From: Pedosphaera parvula Ellin514
GTDB lineage: Bacteria > Verrucomicrobiota > Verrucomicrobiia > Limisphaerales > Pedosphaeraceae
Assembly: GCF_000172555.1 (NCBI RefSeq)
Contig: NZ_ABOX02000049.1
Coordinates: 1-57,769, forward strand
Reading direction: 5' to 3'
DNA: 57,769 nt
Below are positions 1 to 8,331 of the stretch, one piece after another (position 1 is the first letter of the stretch; the number at the start of each line of letters is the position of its first letter). The notes under the pieces are model-generated. The model was not told where the DNA came from. It searched no databases and saw nothing but the letters and a program-made list of their open reading frames with translations. Made by a program: the position numbers and the translations under genes.

Positions 1-1
1 G

Positions 2-343
2 CCGAAGATCGAGAAGCTGGAGAGCAATGTCTGGACGGAGTTGAAGGTGAAGAATCCATTTGCGCGCGCGGCACGGAATCAATGGACGGGGATGAAGGAG
101 GAATTGCACGGCGGTGAGGGGTTCACGTTCATGGGAGCAGCACCGGTGACGAATGCGCCGTGGCGATTGACGTTTGTATGCATCGAGCGGGTGGTGATCA
201 AAGATGCGGCGCGGGATGTGGTGGCGCATGTGACGGGTACAAATTCGGTAGAGCGTAATTCACGAACGTTTAGTGGGAGACAGTTTACCGTGATGTCGCC
301 GGAGGTGCAGCCTGCGGGAGGGGTTGGTGCGGCGCAGCATTAG
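2..343 (+). CDS. hypothetical protein, 3' end only
   Basis: The reading frame is already open at the left edge (frame of base 2) and closes with TAG at 341-343, so only the last 113 or so residues are here. An internal TTG at 41 is not a convincing start because the frame runs on upstream of it. The visible part is rich in beta-strand-like stretches (PWRLTFVCIERVVI, DVVAHVTG) and ends in a Gly/Ala tail. I do not recognise the family. No conserved neighbour on the same strand helps to place it. Confidence 0.5.
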   Translation, partial: PKIEKLESNVWTELKVKNPFARAARNQWTGMKEELHGGEGFTFMGAAPVTNAPWRLTFVCIERVVIKDAARDVVAHVTGTNSVERNSRTFSGRQFTVMSPEVQPAGGVGAAQH

Positions 344-892
344 CATGCGGCCACGGAATTAATGCGAGGATGGAGGATAGTGGATGGAGGATGGCGGATA
401 GTGGGGACAAAGACCTGAGACTTTTGCCCGCAGAACACGCAGAGTTACGCAGAACCGAAGCCTCCTGACAAATCTCCGTTTTCTCCCCATGTGGATGTTC
501 CGCGTTCGATGTTGGGTGCTTTCCGATTCGGCCATCCCCGCTCTGGCGCACCGTCTTCTGAGTTCCAGGAAACGCCGAGGAGTATAATTACTTTGGACCG
601 ACCCGTAAACGACCTGTAAACCTTCACAACCTGTTTGTCAAAGCGTGGCCTATACCGAATACCAAAATTAATTTCCGAAATGGGCAAAGAACGGAAATTG
701 AAGGAAGCAAGGAAGCCTGATGAAAGTGGAAAGAGAAAAAGCCATGGCTTCGGAGATGAGAAAAGTCGTTAGCTCCCGAGAGCAGGGTGCTTTTGATTTG
801 ATGCAGTGTTGTCGACCTTGCCTCAAATCAAAATCCCTCCTGCCATTCGGAAATTTCTTTCGACATTCGGTATACAGGCGGATACGGAATAA
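344..892. other. intergenic stretch, no convincing gene
   Basis: This stretch holds short imperfect direct repeats built on GGATGGAGGAT/GGCGGATAGTGG (about 366-403). It also holds a 20-nt element at 844-863 that recurs at 55643-55662. Open frames here (for example the minus-strand frame 687-445) are low in information and match nothing I know. Confidence 0.5.
844..863. repeat. 20-nt element, copy 1 (3' of a minus-strand gene)
   Basis: CATTCGGAAATTTCTTTCGA is found identically at 55643-55662. Both copies sit a few tens of bases beyond the stop codon of a minus-strand gene (stops at 893 and 55686). Sequence beyond the 20 nt is only loosely similar. It may be a dispersed 3'-region repeat or an RNA-processing element. 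Function unknown. Confidence 0.5.
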
Positions 893-2365
893 TTAATAGC
901 TCTCGCCCACGGCTCGCTTGACCGGTTTTTGGGTCAGGAAGAAGATGAGCAAACCCCAGTAAGCCAGGCTGACAAAGATGCCCGGTATGTTTCCGACCAG
1001 GGAAAGCTTCTTTTGAGCTGCTGGCATTACTGTGTTTGTGAGTATGGAAAGAAACACGATGGGCTCGAGAAACAGCAGGAAGAGGATGGAGAATACGCTC
1101 TTCCAAACGGCTAATTTCCTTGCCCAGGACTTGCGATACCACAGTCCAATGCCGCTGGCCAGTGTCACGCACGCTGCCGGCAATACAACGATGGCGCAGA
1201 CGTAAAGGGTGAACATCATGAGCGGCTGGCCGCCGTAGGCTTTGGCCCCGAATGGGATCAGGAACAGCATGTAGGGGCTGCAACACAATACACCCATGAC
1301 ACCCAGAATAATGTTCAACACTGCAAAGACTTTGATTGAGTCGGGCGGTTTGGCGGCCTGAACTGGCAACGAAGGTGAAGCCGATGCCGGCCCTGCGCCC
1401 GGAGGCGTGCCGGCAATCGTTTCCACGTCGGTCTTGACCTGACTGGCGTGCTGATAGCGGCGTTCGGGTTCCTTTTCCAACGCGCGCAGCACCACTTCAT
1501 CGAGGCGCGCGTCAATGTGAACTTTCCTCGACGGCGGTTCGATCGGTTTGCCAGGCAGCTCACCGGTGAGCAGTTCATAAAAGACCACTCCGAGCGAATA
1601 GATGTCGGCGCGGTTGTCCACCCGTTGCGGTGAGGCCAGTTGTTCCGGCGCGCTGTAGCCAGGCGTGCCGACGGCGGTTTGGGTGGCATTCCCGCGCGGG
1701 GCGGCTCCGACGGCAGCGGCGTCGCCGCCCACGCCCAGCATTTTGGCGATGCCGAAGTCGGCGATTTTCACGCGGCCGGCTTTGTCGAGGAGCAGGTTCT
1801 CGGGTTTGATGTCGCGATGCACGATGCCGCGGTCATGGGCGAATTGCAGCGCGTCACACAGGGGCGGCACGATGGCCAGCGCCTCCTCCGGCGTGAACTT
1901 GCGCTCGCGCAGGAGCCAGCGCAGGTTCGCTCCGTCCACAAATTCCATCAGCAGATAATAAAATCCGCCCGCCTGCCCGAAGTCGTAAATGGTGACGATA
2001 TTCGGATGGTTCAAGGCGGCGAGCGCCTGCGCCTCGCGGGCGAAACGTTCAGCAAATTTAGGATCCCCCACGCGCTCCGGCGCAAGGAGCTTGAGGGCGA
2101 CGAGGCGATTCAGAGTTTTCTGCCGCGCCCGGTACACGACACCCATGCCGCCGCGTCCGAGACATTCGAAAATTTCAAGTTGCGGAAAGTGCGGGGCGAT
2201 TTGTTCGGGCGGCAACGGGGGTTGCGCGGCGGGGGTGTCACCGGTGAAAACGGTTTCCGTTTTCAGGTTTAGTGCCATGAGGCAATTCGGGCAAAGCCCG
2301 GCGGGTGCGCTCTCTTTGATCGGCGCGCCGCACTGTGGACATTTTTGAGATGGTTCGTTACTCAT
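893..2365 (-). CDS. Ser/Thr protein kinase with N-terminal zinc ribbon and C-terminal membrane region
   Basis: This is a 490-residue eukaryotic-type (Hanks) kinase. The N-terminus has a CPQC...CPNC zinc ribbon (residues about 9-28). The kinase domain follows (about 65-330) with the glycine loop GRGGMGVVYRA, VALKLL lysine, HRDIKPENLL catalytic loop and DFGIAKM metal-binding motif, so it should be active. The last 150 residues contain four or five hydrophobic segments, so the kinase domain is tethered to the membrane from its C-terminal side. The start ATG at 2363-2365 immediately precedes the zinc ribbon. The gene lies 50 bp downstream of an ECF-type sigma factor on the same strand, a pairing known from Planctomycetes and Verrucomicrobia. 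Substrate is unknown. The kinase could signal to that sigma factor, but this is inference. Confidence 0.93.
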   Translation of the reverse strand: MSNEPSQKCPQCGAPIKESAPAGLCPNCLMALNLKTETVFTGDTPAAQPPLPPEQIAPHFPQLEIFECLGRGGMGVVYRARQKTLNRLVALKLLAPERVGDPKFAERFAREAQALAALNHPNIVTIYDFGQAGGFYYLLMEFVDGANLRWLLRERKFTPEEALAIVPPLCDALQFAHDRGIVHRDIKPENLLLDKAGRVKIADFGIAKMLGVGGDAAAVGAAPRGNATQTAVGTPGYSAPEQLASPQRVDNRADIYSLGVVFYELLTGELPGKPIEPPSRKVHIDARLDEVVLRALEKEPERRYQHASQVKTDVETIAGTPPGAGPASASPSLPVQAAKPPDSIKVFAVLNIILGVMGVLCCSPYMLFLIPFGAKAYGGQPLMMFTLYVCAIVVLPAACVTLASGIGLWYRKSWARKLAVWKSVFSILFLLFLEPIVFLSILTNTVMPAAQKKLSLVGNIPGIFVSLAYWGLLIFFLTQKPVKRAVGESY

Positions 2366-2415
2366 ACCCGATACTTACCGGTTAGGTGAGGTTTGTTACA
2401 CGTGCCGGTTCATTT

Positions 2416-3156
2416 TTATTGTCGGGCCAGGGCAGCCGCCAGGTGCCGCAATTCCGAATCCAGATTGGAGCCATCGGCCAGTGTCTGCGAGATCTCCTCG
2501 CGGTAAATTTCGCGAAAGCGCTTCCGCAGCCGATGTGCTGCCACGCGCGCCGCTCCTTCCTTCACGCCAAGCTGTTTCGCCGCGGCAGCGTAGTCAATCG
2601 AACCACGATCGGCCATGAGGCAACTCTTGAGGATCTCAAAATCTCCGGGTTTCTCCGCCACCGAGAATTCGTCCCGCAACCGGTTTACCGTCAAATCAAG
2701 CAAGGTGAGTGCCCATTGTTGATCGAAGGTTTCGTCCGGTGCGAGTGAATGGCTGTCGGTGGCATATCGGCTTTCGGCGAAGGCCGTGTCAAATAGCGCG
2801 TGTGCCCGGCCGCCGCCACGACGGTGCGCCGAGGCACGCCGCCATTCCTTGCTCAGGAAATGCTTCAACGCGACCACGAGGAACGACCGCAACTTGCCTT
2901 TCTCACGGTCGGCGGCATCGAGCCAGCGTTTTTCGAGGAGGCGGCAAAAAAATTCCTGCGTGAGGTCCTGGGCATCGGGCGGGGATTGGCCAGAACGACG
3001 AACGTACGCATAGAGCGGATACCAATAAGCGCGGCAGATAGCTTCCAAGGCCGCTGCTGATTCGGGTGACTGCGGCTGTCTGGCCGCCAGCACCACCGAC
3101 CATCGTGTGTTCGGAAAAGTTCGCGGGCCTTCGTTGGAAGAAACCTGACTGCTCAT
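2416..3156 (-). CDS. ECF-type RNA polymerase sigma factor (long, kinase-linked type)
   Basis: This 246-residue protein starts with a conserved FPNTRWSVVLAAR segment, followed by region 2 (AICRAYWYPLYAYVRRSG...DAQDLTQEFFCRLLEK) and region 4 (VNRLRDEFSVAE...YAAAAKQLGVKEGAARVAAHRLRKRFREIYREEI). It should direct RNA polymerase to a small set of promoters. It is longer than a typical 190-residue ECF factor and resembles the group in Planctomycetes/Verrucomicrobia encoded beside Ser/Thr kinases. It is the first gene of a probable two-gene operon with the kinase downstream. No anti-sigma gene is adjacent, so control by phosphorylation is plausible but not shown. Confidence 0.9.
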   Translation of the reverse strand: MSSQVSSNEGPRTFPNTRWSVVLAARQPQSPESAAALEAICRAYWYPLYAYVRRSGQSPPDAQDLTQEFFCRLLEKRWLDAADREKGKLRSFLVVALKHFLSKEWRRASAHRRGGGRAHALFDTAFAESRYATDSHSLAPDETFDQQWALTLLDLTVNRLRDEFSVAEKPGDFEILKSCLMADRGSIDYAAAAKQLGVKEGAARVAAHRLRKRFREIYREEISQTLADGSNLDSELRHLAAALARQ

Positions 3157-3334
3157 GCGGACATCATATCCAGTTCAATTACCGGAAACGAGACCGTTGT
3201 TACAGAACGAGAGTGCCTGTAAACACTGCCTGGGGCGCAAGGCGAGTAACCGCAGAGAGCGCAAGGAGTACAAAGGCATGGCAGAACATCCAACACGCAG
3301 CATCGAACTTTGAACTTCCAAGTTCAGGGTTCGG

Positions 3335-4153
3335 AGTTCGGTCGGCGTGGAAAATTTCGAATGGCGAATTTCGAGTTTCAAATTGTCAGATTTTCAAATT
3401 ATCAAATCAAACCGAGAGAGCTCTAACGTCAAATAGCGGGTAAATTTTTTGACAGGAGTCAGAATGAAAACAAGGAGGATCAAGTTTGCGGAGTTGAAAT
3501 CGAAGCGGAAGCGTTTTGGCGGATTGGATTGCTCCGTGCGCATGGCCGATTGCAAATCGGCGATACAGCAGGCTGCAAGCCTGCGCTACTTGGCTGGCAG
3601 TTCGGTCGGCGTGGAAAATTTCGAATGGCGAATTTCGAGTTTCAAATTGTCAGATTTTCAAATTATCAAATCAAACCGAGAGAGCTCTAACGTCAAATAG
3701 CGGGTAAATTTTTTTGACAGGAGTCAGAATGAAAACAAGGAGGATTAAGTTTACGGAGTTAAAATCGAAGCGGAAGCGTTTTGGCGGATTGGATTGCTCC
3801 GGGCGCATGGCCGATTGCAAATCGGCGATACAGCAGGCTGTAAGCCTGCGCTACTTGGCTGGCAGTTCGGTCGGCGTGGAAAATTTCGAATGGCGAATTT
3901 CGAGTTTCAAATTATCAAATCAAACCGAGAGAGCTCTAACGTCAAATGGCAGGTAATTTTTTTTGACAGGAGTCAGAATGAAAACAAGGAGGATTAAGTT
4001 TACGGAGTTGAAATCGAAGCGGAAGCGTTTTGGCGGATTGGATTGCTCCGGGCGCGTGGCCGATTGCAAATCGGCGATACAGCAGGCTGCAAGCCTGCGC
4101 TACTTGGCTGGCAGTTCGGTCGGTATCGGTCGGCATGGAAAATTTCGAATGGG
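3335..4153. repeat. tandem array, about 3.1 copies of a ~264-bp unit
   Basis: Units begin with AGTTCGGTCGGCGTGG at 3335, 3599 and 3864, and a partial fourth begins at 4113. The periods are 264, 265 and 249 bp. The third unit lacks about 16 bp of the TCAGATTTTCAAATT region. Copies differ by only a few substitutions, so the expansion is recent. Each unit carries a run of T followed by TTGACAGGAGTCAGAATGAAAACAAG-like sequence (so an apparent short ORF of 76-83 codons repeats), then a pair of small hairpins. The repeated ORF ends in a translation of the hairpins (CKSAIQQA-SLRYLAG) and is probably not a real protein. Confidence 0.9.
3545..3584. repeat. paired REP-like hairpins (also 3810-3849 and 4059-4098)
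   Basis: Each tandem unit contains two 17-nt perfect inverted repeats separated by 6 nt. They are GCCGATT-GCA-AATCGGC at 3545-3561 and GCAGGCT-GCA-AGCCTGC at 3568-3584. Copies two and three are at 3810-3849 (loop of the second hairpin changed to GTA, stem intact) and 4059-4098. Stems are 7 bp with 3-nt loops. The twin-hairpin layout resembles REP/BIME elements mobilised by RAYT transposases. No RAYT gene is in the window. Confidence 0.75.
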
Positions 4154-4327
4154 AACAGCAAACCGTGAGTTAACGGGAGTTATCGGGAGCTAACGTGAGT
4201 TAACGGGACATCTTTTTAATTTCGAATGACGAATTTCGAGTGTCGAATGAAAAACGAAACTACAAATCCGGGTTGCGAGGATGGGATTTGCGCTGTGGTT
4301 CGTCGTCGGTCGAGTGTTGTTGGCTGT

Positions 4328-5263
4328 TTAGAAAACTTCGGGGGTGCCTTCTTCGAGGATGCGGATGCAGTGGCTGATGCCTTTTTCTTCGGCGATTTCG
4401 CGGAGCCAGCGGGGCGGTTCGTCCATGTCTTCGAAGGAGAGTCTGAAGGTGCCGTAGTGCATGGGGACGAAGTATTGGGCTTTGATGTCGTGGAAGACTT
4501 TCATGGCGTCGTCGGGGCCCATGTGGACGTTTTTAAGATTCTCGGGGCGATAAGCGCCGATGGGGAGCAGGGCGATTTCGGGGGAGAGGTGTTGGCCGAT
4601 GTCCTTGAAGCCTTCGAAGTAGGCGCTGTCGCCGGCGTGATAAATTTTGCGGCCCTGATGTTCGAGCATGAAGCCGCCGTAGCCGCGGTGGTCATCGCGC
4701 AGCGTGCGGGCGCCCCAGTGTTTGCAGGGTGTGAGGGTGACTTTCCAATCGCCGTGGGAGAAGCTTTCCCACCAATCGAGTTCGACGATGCGTTCGAAAC
4801 CGAGGTTGCGCGCGAGGTCGCCCATGCCCCAGGGCATGACGCCGATTTTTGGATGCGGGAGTTTGCGGAGGCTGGGTTTGTGAAAGTGGTCAAAGTGGGC
4901 GTGGGTGAGCAGGACGAGATCGATGGGGGGCAGGTCTTCGATCTTGAGGCCGGAGCGTTTGATGCGTTTGAGGAGGAAAAGCCAGTTGGCGAAGTTGGGG
5001 TCGACGAGGACGTTGAGGTCGGTGAATTGGACGAGGAACGAGGCGTGGCCAATCCAGGTGAGCGCGACCTGGCCCTCTTTGAGCCGGGGAAATTCGGGTT
5101 TTTTGTGCGCACCGTGACGGGGCGTGAGGAAGGCTTTCAGGACCATCTCGTGGAAGAAGGTGCGCGGATTGAAAGCGTTGGATGGTGTGAGGTCTTTGAA
5201 AGACTTGGGCAACTCGCGTTTTTGGCGCGGTGGGCGATGGGGTCGAACAGGCGTTTTCGACAT
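4328..5263 (-). CDS. MBL-fold metal-dependent hydrolase, UlaG/NAPE-PLD-like
   Basis: This is a 311-residue metallo-beta-lactamase-fold protein. It shows WIGHASFLVQF near residue 70, DPNF, the dinuclear metal motif THAHFDHFH, HWGARTL, HAGDSAYF and a C-terminal PMHYGTF, the order seen in the UlaG and N-acyl-phosphatidylethanolamine phospholipase D-like branch. It is therefore expected to hydrolyse a phosphoester, lactone or similar substrate in the cytoplasm, since no signal peptide is evident. The first 50 residues are basic and proline-rich. Substrate cannot be told from sequence. It stands alone between the tandem repeat array and a divergent small exported protein. A long opposite-strand frame (4226-5299) is a shadow of this gene. 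Confidence 0.9.
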   Translation of the reverse strand: MSKTPVRPHRPPRQKRELPKSFKDLTPSNAFNPRTFFHEMVLKAFLTPRHGAHKKPEFPRLKEGQVALTWIGHASFLVQFTDLNVLVDPNFANWLFLLKRIKRSGLKIEDLPPIDLVLLTHAHFDHFHKPSLRKLPHPKIGVMPWGMGDLARNLGFERIVELDWWESFSHGDWKVTLTPCKHWGARTLRDDHRGYGGFMLEHQGRKIYHAGDSAYFEGFKDIGQHLSPEIALLPIGAYRPENLKNVHMGPDDAMKVFHDIKAQYFVPMHYGTFRLSFEDMDEPPRWLREIAEEKGISHCIRILEEGTPEVF

Positions 5264-5362
5264 AAGTTTCTGCTAAGTGGGAAGATATGTCAGGTCTGAA
5301 TAAAAGGCAATGGTGTCCGTCATACCCTCTGTTACGAATAAAACGTAAACGCAGAAGGCAGA

Positions 5363-5725
5363 ATGATGAAAAAGATTTTTATCGCACTCACAGTTTTGGC
5401 GCTGGCGGGAAGTCAGGTGCAGAAGGCCGAAGCACATGGGGGTTGTGGAGTTGGCGGAGCGATATTGGGCGGGGTGGTGGCGGGGGCGGTTATTGCGCAC
5501 GAGGTGGATTGTCATTCGGGTTATTACGCGCCGAATTATTATGTGGCGCCGGTGCCGACATATGTTGCGCCAGCATCGGTGGTGGTTTATCAGCCGGCTC
5601 CAGTGGTGTATGCTCCGCAGCCGGTGGTTTATGTGCGACCTGCGCCGGTGGTGTATGGCGGATATTATGGCTACGGCCCGAGGTATCATGGGGGTTACTA
5701 CAGGCCGGGCTATCGTCGTTGGTAA
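5363..5725 (+). CDS. small exported Gly/Tyr/Pro/Val-rich protein
   Basis: The 120-residue product begins MMKKIFIALTVLALAGS...AEA, a clear signal peptide cut near residue 24. It then has a glycine-zipper-like GGAILGGVVAGAVIAHE, and a tail of repeated PVVY/APAPVVY and GGYYGYG-type units ending YRRW. A start at the second ATG (5366) is equally possible. The composition suggests a surface or outer-membrane-associated low-complexity protein. I do not recognise a specific family. It is followed by a good intrinsic terminator (5766-5800), so it is probably monocistronic. Confidence 0.7.
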   Translation: MMKKIFIALTVLALAGSQVQKAEAHGGCGVGGAILGGVVAGAVIAHEVDCHSGYYAPNYYVAPVPTYVAPASVVVYQPAPVVYAPQPVVYVRPAPVVYGGYYGYGPRYHGGYYRPGYRRW

Positions 5726-5765
5726 AGATTTCGGAGGAACCGAACAGAGGGGTTGGAGACAAGTG

Positions 5766-5800
5766 ACCCGTTGGGATGCACCCTGGCGGGTTTTTTGTTT
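5766..5800 (+). terminator. intrinsic terminator after the small exported protein gene
   Basis: ACCCG (5766-5770) pairs with CGGGT (5787-5791), with an inner GGG/CCC pair around an ATGCA loop. The stem runs directly into TTTTTTGTTTT. It lies 41 bp after the stop at 5725 and before the next gene start at 5833. Confidence 0.75.
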
Positions 5801-5832
5801 TCATGGAACAATAATCCTGTTTTAACCATGGT

Positions 5833-6387
5833 ATGGGAAATCTAGATAAGCAGCTGGATACTTTTTTGCGGGCGAAGCCGAAGCTCGGGCGGGATGTATA
5901 CATCGCGAAGAGTGCGGTGGTGCTCGGGGATGTAATGCTCGGGGATAATTCGAGCGTGTGGTATAACGCGGTGTTGCGCGGAGATATCAATCGCATTGTA
6001 ATCGGCAAAGGAACAAATGTGCAGGACAACGCAGTAGTGCACTTGGCGGATGATTTTGCGTGTGTGCTGGGGGATTATGTGACGGTGGGGCACTCGGCGA
6101 TTGTGCACGCGTGCACGATTGGGAATGAGGTGTTGATCGGGATGGGCGCGGTGGTATTGGACGGAGTGGAAGTGGGAGATCAATGTTTAATCGGTGCGAA
6201 GGCGCTGGTGACCGGTGGCATGAAAATTCCCGCGGGTTCGTTGGTGCTGGGAGCGCCAGCGAAGATCGTGCGAGCGCTGACACCAGGTGAACGGGCGGAG
6301 TTAAAGCATTGGGCTGACAAGTACGTGGACAACGGCGCTTATTGCTTGAAGCACGGAATCAACGTGGGCGGACCGCTGTCGTCGTGA
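5833..6387 (+). CDS. gamma-carbonic anhydrase family hexapeptide-repeat protein
   Basis: This 184-residue protein is a left-handed beta-helix of the YrdA/PaaY/CaiE type. Hexapeptide repeats run from about residue 20 to 140 (VVLGDVMLGDNSSVWYN, VLRGDINRIVIGKGTNVQDN). The expected zinc ligands occur as H in VVHLADD, and two in TVGHSAIVHAC. It would assemble as a trimer with zinc at the subunit interfaces. Many family members have no proven carbonic anhydrase activity, so that role is tentative. The start ATG follows CCATGGT. Its TGA (6385-6387) directly abuts the stop of ffh on the other strand, with no intergenic base. Confidence 0.88.
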   Translation: MGNLDKQLDTFLRAKPKLGRDVYIAKSAVVLGDVMLGDNSSVWYNAVLRGDINRIVIGKGTNVQDNAVVHLADDFACVLGDYVTVGHSAIVHACTIGNEVLIGMGAVVLDGVEVGDQCLIGAKALVTGGMKIPAGSLVLGAPAKIVRALTPGERAELKHWADKYVDNGAYCLKHGINVGGPLSS

Positions 6388-7737
6388 TTACTTGCGGAAC
6401 ATTCCAGGCATTCCGGGCATGCCACCTTTTTTCATCATCATTTTCTGAAGCTTGCCCATCTTCTTCATCATTTGCTGCATTTGATTGAAGCGATTGAGCA
6501 TGTTATTCAGCTCGGTGACGGTGACGCCGCTGCCTTTGGCGATGCGGATGCGGCGGCTGGCATTGAGAATGACCGGTTGACGGCGTTCTTTGAAAGTCAT
6601 GGCGCAAATCATGCCTTCCATGCGTTTGAATTCTTTTTCGGATTTATTGAGGTCGGCGCCTTTGAGCATGTCGGAGCCGCCGGGGAGCAGACCAACGATG
6701 CTTTCGAGTGAGCCGAGTTTTTTCATCTGACGCAATTGATCGAGAAAATCCTCGAGGTTGAATTCGCCCTTGCGCATCTTTTCTTCGAGACGCTTGGCTT
6801 CCTCTTCATCCACCGCTTCAGCGGCGCGTTCCACCAGGCTGACAACGTCACCCATGCCCAGAATACGTGAAGCCATGCGTTCGGGATGGAAAGGCTCGAA
6901 GTCTTCGAGTTTTTCACCAGTACCAGCGAGTTTGATGGGCTTGCCGGTAACTGCTTTCATGCTGAGAGCGGCGCCGCCGCGGGCATCGCCGTCCAATTTT
7001 GTAAGAATGGAACCGGTAATGTTCAGGGCTTGATCGAAATGTGTGGCGACGTTGACGGCTTCCTGACCTGTGGCGGCATCAAGAACGAGCAAAATTTCCT
7101 GGGGTTTAACCAGATCGCGCAGGCGCACCAGTTCCTGGACGAGCGGTTCATCGATCTGTAGGCGACCGGCGGTATCAAAAATAAGGGTGTTCCGGTTATT
7201 GGCGCGGGCGAAATCGAAAGCTTCACGGGCGATGGCCAGCACGTCTGTTTCACCCTTTTTTAGAAAAACCGGGATGCCGAGCTGTTTGCCGAGGGTTTCC
7301 AACTGGTCCATGGCGGCGGGACGATAGACGTCGGCAGCCACGAGCACCGGTTGACGACCCTGTTTGGTGAGGAGTTTGGCCAATTTCGCGCTGGAAGTCG
7401 TTTTACCTGAGCCATGAAGGCCGACCATCATAATGGAGGCCGGATTGCCGCTCAGATTGAGGCCGGCGTTCGTAGAACCCAGCAATTCAACCAGTTCATC
7501 ATGGATAATTTTGATGATCTGCTGGCCAGGATGGACGCTTTCGATGACTTCCTGGCCGAGAGACTTGGTCTTTACCCGTTCGATAAAATCGCGCGCGACC
7601 TTGAAATTAACGTCTGCTTCAAGCAATGCCAGACGGACTTCGCGCAAGGAATCGCTGACGTTGGACTCGGAAATCTTGCCTAGGCCACGCAGATTCTTAA
7701 ACGCATTTTGCAGCTTATTGCTGATGGTATCGAACAT
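6388..7737 (-). CDS. ffh: signal recognition particle protein Ffh
   Basis: Ffh is the GTPase that binds signal sequences and SRP RNA and delivers ribosomes to FtsY at the membrane. The 449-residue protein has the N domain (MFDTISNKLQNAFKNLRG), G domain with GLHGSGKTTSSAKLA, DTAGRLQID and TKLDGDARGG, and a methionine-rich M domain ending MMKKMGKLQKMMMKKGGMPG. The start was placed at ATG 7735-7737, where the family begins. An in-frame extension to 7845 would run into the tRNA-Tyr gene and is rejected. Length matches the family (about 450). The gene is convergent with the gamma-carbonic anhydrase gene, and the two stop codons touch. Confidence 0.97.
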   Translation of the reverse strand: MFDTISNKLQNAFKNLRGLGKISESNVSDSLREVRLALLEADVNFKVARDFIERVKTKSLGQEVIESVHPGQQIIKIIHDELVELLGSTNAGLNLSGNPASIMMVGLHGSGKTTSSAKLAKLLTKQGRQPVLVAADVYRPAAMDQLETLGKQLGIPVFLKKGETDVLAIAREAFDFARANNRNTLIFDTAGRLQIDEPLVQELVRLRDLVKPQEILLVLDAATGQEAVNVATHFDQALNITGSILTKLDGDARGGAALSMKAVTGKPIKLAGTGEKLEDFEPFHPERMASRILGMGDVVSLVERAAEAVDEEEAKRLEEKMRKGEFNLEDFLDQLRQMKKLGSLESIVGLLPGGSDMLKGADLNKSEKEFKRMEGMICAMTFKERRQPVILNASRRIRIAKGSGVTVTELNNMLNRFNQMQQMMKKMGKLQKMMMKKGGMPGMPGMFRK

Positions 7738-7765
7738 TAAAACACCGTAAGATATAGAGAGCGAG

Positions 7766-7794
7766 TTGACAAGTGCGGGTGGAATAGGCTTAAT
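7766..7794 (+). promoter_or_regulatory. sigma-70-type promoter of tRNA-Tyr
   Basis: TTGACA (7766-7771), a 17-bp spacer and CTTAAT (7789-7794) lie 37 bp upstream of the tRNA 5' end. The predicted leader includes a small CCGCG...CGCGG inverted repeat. Confidence 0.6.
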
Positions 7795-7831
7795 TTGCAA
7801 CCCGCGTTTGAAACGCGCGGAAACCGCGGTT

Positions 7832-7917
7832 GGTAGGATACCCAAGTGGCCAACGGGGGCAGACTGTAAATCTGCTGGCTTACGCCTTCACTGGTTCGAA
7901 TCCAGTTCCTACCACCA
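7832..7917 (+). tRNA. tRNA-Tyr (anticodon GTA)
   Basis: The acceptor stem GGTAGGA (7832-7838) pairs with TCCTACC (7907-7913). Discriminator A and an encoded CCA follow (7915-7917). The anticodon loop GACTGTAAATCTG gives GTA. The variable arm is long, as in class II tRNA-Tyr, and the T arm is CTGGTTCGAATCCAG. The gene is divergent from ffh. Its 3' end borders an accessory patch, so it is a plausible past integration site. Confidence 0.97.
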
Positions 7918-8331
7918 CCTTCAAAACCCTGTGTTTACAGCCCCTTCGTGCGTTTGAGTTGATTTTTTGTATAAATTCATTGTAGCTCATTCCCACCCAT
8001 TCCCACCAGTAAAAACGTCACTCGGCGTCACTCAATGGGCACTCGGCCTAACCCGTTAGGAAGTCCATCTTGCTTCACCACCCGGTCTCTTTCTCATCGT
8101 TTTTCGCTTTTTCTGATGGGAAACCGAATTGATTTCGAACTTTATAGGCGAGACCAGATGTTAGTCACTCATCTGTTCGCAGTTTGGCGATCCCACGAAC
8201 AAGTTTCATTCCACGCGCCGGTCGTCCGGGACGAGTCCCCTCCGCCTCCGGCAGATCCAACAAGGTTAACCGCTGTTCGCACCCGAGCGGATTTGGTAAA
8301 AGCTAGGACAGAAGTTATGATCCTGTAAAAG
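7918..8331. other. tRNA-proximal intergenic DNA with short repeats
   Basis: No recognisable gene was found in 414 bp. Directly repeated CATTCCCACC occurs twice back to back (7988-8007), followed by GTCACTCGGC/GTCACTCAA direct repeats and a perfect palindrome (8047-8060). The position just 3' of a tRNA suits an old integration junction. However, no integrase remains and I found no second copy of the tRNA 3' end in the window. Confidence 0.4.
8047..8060. repeat. perfect 14-nt palindrome CCTAAC-CC-GTTAGG
   Basis: Inverted 6-bp arms flank a 2-nt centre, 271 bp upstream of the first gene of the patch. It could be an operator, a recombination site or chance. Confidence 0.35.

Noticed and set aside
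445-687. 80-codon minus-strand frame
   Set aside because: Composition and the ERGWPNRKAPNIERGTSTW-like stretch look like translated intergenic repeat DNA.
1640-2272. 210-codon plus-strand open frame over the kinase
   Set aside because: Antisense of the kinase catalytic domain. The kinase motifs are unambiguous.
3335-4153. CRISPR array
   Set aside because: The repeat unit is about 264 bp and units are near identical. There are no short repeats with unique spacers and no cas genes.
3449-4193. Three repeated short ORFs (MTGVRMKTRRIKF... type) in the tandem array
   Set aside because: They are translations of a DNA repeat and its hairpins. The ends differ by frameshift and there is no sign of selection on protein.
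4226-5299. 357-codon plus-strand open frame
   Set aside because: It is the antisense of the MBL-fold gene. The minus-strand frame has all catalytic motifs, while this one is rich in Glu/Asp/Gly/Val with no family pattern.
7738-7845. 36-codon N-terminal extension of Ffh
   Set aside because: It would run through the tRNA-Tyr promoter and into the tRNA gene. Ffh proteins start at MFD-x-I.
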